NCBI GenBank assembly: GCA_023386135.1
Contig: JAEWKG010000292.1
Location: 1 to 7,309 of the forward strand
DNA: 7,309 nucleotides
Direction: 5' to 3'
Source: Pseudomonadota bacterium
GTDB taxonomy: Bacteria > Pseudomonadota > Alphaproteobacteria > Sphingomonadales > Sphingomonadaceae
Under the pieces are notes generated by a model. That model ran no database searches. It was not told the origin of the DNA and was given only the letters and a program-made list of their open reading frames with translations. This document shows positions 5,208 through 7,309 of this stretch, one piece after another (position 1 is the first letter of the stretch; each line of letters opens with the position of its first letter). Position numbers and translations under genes: made by a program.

Positions 5208-7309
5208 GCTTGTTGCGGCTCCGGCGCGCGGAGCTGGCGGGCGTAGAACCAGCCGATCCCGATCAGGCTGAAGCCGAGCGCCATGAACGACGCGATCCGC
5301 GCCAGGCCCGCAAGGCCCGCCGCGTCAACCAGGAACACCTTGAGCACCGCGACGACCATCAGCGCGAGGCTGCCGATACGCCAGCTGCGCTCGTGCGTAC
5401 GCGCGCCCCATAGCAGGAAGGCGACGGCGACGACGATGCCAAGGAGCGAGCGGAGCAGGTCCTCGCTCTGGCCGATGGGGATGCTGGCGAGGAGAGAACC
5501 GGCGAAGGCTTGGCGGAGCTCGCTGAGCGCGAACAGCGCGACCGCCAGCATGACCGCGCCGTCGATGGCCCAGCGGACGAACGGCGGCTCGGCGGGGAGC
5601 CAGCGGCGCAGGGTGAACAGGATCGCAAGGCCGATCCCGTACGCGAGCAGCAGGGCGTTGAGCAGCGGGATCGCGCCGACCGCCTGCTCGCTCCACAACG
5701 GGTTGTGCAGCGCGAGCGAGAACCATGCGAAGTGTGCGAGCGCGACGAGCGCAAGGCCGATCGCGACCTTGGCCCAACCACGGGTCCACGCGAGCCATGC
5801 CGCGCCGAGCAGCAGCGCCTCCCACACCGCGCGCTCGACCACCCCGGTGGCCGCGAAGTCCGCGCCTGCCACCGCGGCAAAGGCGTGGCGGAACACGATG
5901 TGCCCGGCGACCGCGGCGATCGCCACCGCCACTCCGCCGGCCAGCCTGCGTGTCCTGTCGGCGGGCGCCAGGATGTACGCCCACGCGGCAAAGCCGACCA
6001 TCGCTGGCAGCAGGTTCAGCGCAACCGAACGGATCGCGGGCAGGTTGGCGGTATCCATCGGCGCCCCGACCAGGGCATAGCTGCCCGCCTGCAACCAAGC
6101 GAACAGGGGCTGCAGTGCCCACAACGCGGCCAGCAGCGCCAAAGTTACAATCGCACCGCGCAAGGTGGGCGCCCTCCAGGCGAGCGCCCCCGCGATGAGC
6201 GCCGCTACCCACGCGAGGCTATCCTGCGGCAGCACCTGCGCCAGCGCACCCAAGCCCAGCAAGGCCGACGCAGCCTCCGCCGCTTCGAGCCACCCGCCCG
6301 CGCGCAATTCCGCCCGCCGTGCCAGCGTCACCGCGGCCGCCGGGAGAAGTGCGAGCGCGAGCAGGGCCAGCGCCATCACGGCCTGCGGGCTCACCGGCAG
6401 CGCCGCGCCGAAGTGCCACAATGCGGCCAGCGCAATGCCGAGCGCGACCCCGCTCGCCTGCGCGATGTCGAGCGCTCGTCCGTGCCTCCGCACAATCTGG
6501 CCCAGCGGCACGCCGGCGAAGATCGCCGCCAAGACCGCGCTCACCAGCGCGAACTGTCCGGCCGGCGGCGCGTCCCAGATGCCGAGCAACACCACACCGA
6601 TCACCGCCGCGACCGCATTGGCCTCGCGCATGGCCGCCTGGCGCCAGCCGAACCACCCCAGCGCGGCGCCGAGCAGCAGGTAGAGCGACCACTCGAGCGG
6701 TCCGAACCGGCCCGCCACCAGCACCGCCAGCTGCACCGCCGCAAGCCCTGCCGCGCCAATCCGCACCAGCCGCTCGATCCGACCGCTTCCGTCGCCCGCC
6801 AGCGCCGGGACAAGCGCGCCGAGCAGCACGAGATAGGTGCCGAGCGCTGCCACATCGGCGCCGCGCACCGCTCCCTGCACGGTCAGCAGCGCGCCCCAGC
6901 CGAGCCCGGCGCCAAGCGCCGCGAGGCCAAGCCAGCTACGCGTCTGGCGGCGGCCGGTCACTGTAAGCCCGGCGGTCACCAGCGCGAGATAGAGCGTCAG
7001 CAACGGCAGGTTGGCGTGCTCGCTCCCCACCAGCGCCGGCGCGGCGAACCCGCCGACGAGGCCCAGCACCGCGCTCGGCAGGCCGAAGCGATACGACAGG
7101 CCGATCGCCGCCGCGGTCACCGCCGCCAGGCCCAGGAAAGCAACCGTCGAGCCGATCAGGCCGTACGCGGTCCCCGCGAGGTAGAACGCGGCGTAGAGGG
7201 TCGCGAGCCCCGCTCCGGCCAGCGCCTGCGCCACGCGCGGGTCCGCCACCCGCTCGCGCCAGCGATACGCCGCCTCGGCAGCGGCGATCAGCGCGACGCC
7301 GAACAGGCC
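5204..7309 (-). CDS. DUF2339 family polytopic membrane protein (5'-partial, C-terminal 701 residues)
   Basis: The frame is open to the window edge and ends at TAA (5204-5206). The GTG at 7249 is only an internal candidate, because in-frame coding of family character (GLFGVALIAAAEAAYRWRER) continues upstream of it. The visible part is almost entirely hydrophobic Ala/Leu-rich segments separated by short charged loops, suggesting more than 15 inner-membrane helices. The strongest family marker is the C-terminus: WRIGSLALMVVAVLKVFLVD, then GLARIASF and an LIGIGWFYARQL end, followed by a short polar tail. The early stretch ATLYAAFYLAGTAYGLI and GLVGGFAAPALV also fits DUF2339 (PF10101). Members are usually about 900-1000 residues, so roughly a quarter to a third is missing off the edge. 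The biochemical role of the family is not known to me. It lies upstream of the response regulator gene in the same direction. Confidence 0.88.
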   Translation of the reverse strand, partial: GLFGVALIAAAEAAYRWRERVADPRVAQALAGAGLATLYAAFYLAGTAYGLIGSTVAFLGLAAVTAAAIGLSYRFGLPSAVLGLVGGFAAPALVGSEHANLPLLTLYLALVTAGLTVTGRRQTRSWLGLAALGAGLGWGALLTVQGAVRGADVAALGTYLVLLGALVPALAGDGSGRIERLVRIGAAGLAAVQLAVLVAGRFGPLEWSLYLLLGAALGWFGWRQAAMREANAVAAVIGVVLLGIWDAPPAGQFALVSAVLAAIFAGVPLGQIVRRHGRALDIAQASGVALGIALAALWHFGAALPVSPQAVMALALLALALLPAAAVTLARRAELRAGGWLEAAEAASALLGLGALAQVLPQDSLAWVAALIAGALAWRAPTLRGAIVTLALLAALWALQPLFAWLQAGSYALVGAPMDTANLPAIRSVALNLLPAMVGFAAWAYILAPADRTRRLAGGVAVAIAAVAGHIVFRHAFAAVAGADFAATGVVERAVWEALLLGAAWLAWTRGWAKVAIGLALVALAHFAWFSLALHNPLWSEQAVGAIPLLNALLLAYGIGLAILFTLRRWLPAEPPFVRWAIDGAVMLAVALFALSELRQAFAGSLLASIPIGQSEDLLRSLLGIVVAVAFLLWGARTHERSWRIGSLALMVVAVLKVFLVDAAGLAGLARIASFMALGFSLIGIGWFYARQLRAPEPQQA

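Noticed and set aside
4601..5413. A 270-codon plus-strand frame opposite the response regulator
   Set aside because: It overlaps well-supported minus-strand genes and the gap between them, and its translation is compositionally biased with no domain.

Overview
The window is very GC-rich, tightly packed DNA of alphaproteobacterial character. A sphingomonad (Sphingomonas/Novosphingobium/Erythrobacter-like) fits best. The reasons are the style of the TonB-dependent receptor plug (VYVRGLGDRYS, then LPSPEPLKRVVPLDLFP), the paired surface lipoprotein, and the dominant use of C- or G-ending codons. This assignment comes from family knowledge, not from a search.

Layout: (1) Bases 1-1635 (+) hold the 3' part of a large lipoprotein gene whose start lies off the left edge. 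It has a lipobox, a ten-proline tether, a likely beta-helix/beta-solenoid body with conserved acidic motifs, and ten cysteines in the mature part besides the lipidated one. (2) An 87-base gap carries a strong GC-rich stem-loop and a good Shine-Dalgarno sequence. (3) Bases 1723-4455 (+) encode a complete 910-residue TonB-dependent outer-membrane receptor. Its signal-proximal linker is encoded by a C11 and a G8 homopolymer run. (4) Converging on it after 16 bases is a PhoB/OmpR-type response regulator (4472-5146, -), with an intact winged-helix domain but a degenerate receiver. (5) A short intergenic region holds a perfect inverted repeat and an 11-bp-phased direct repeat. (6) Bases 5204-7309 (-) hold the C-terminal part of a DUF2339 polytopic membrane protein that runs off the right edge.

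How they may work together (inference): the lipoprotein and receptor look like one outer-membrane uptake unit. The lipoprotein would be an accessory or substrate-capturing partner and the receptor the TonB-energised channel, possibly expressed at different levels because of the stem-loop between them. The adjacent regulator could control this unit or itself without classical phosphorylation. No sensor kinase, enzyme or transporter that would reveal the substrate is visible, so the cargo is unknown. No RNA genes, CRISPR arrays, mobile elements or integration scars were seen.
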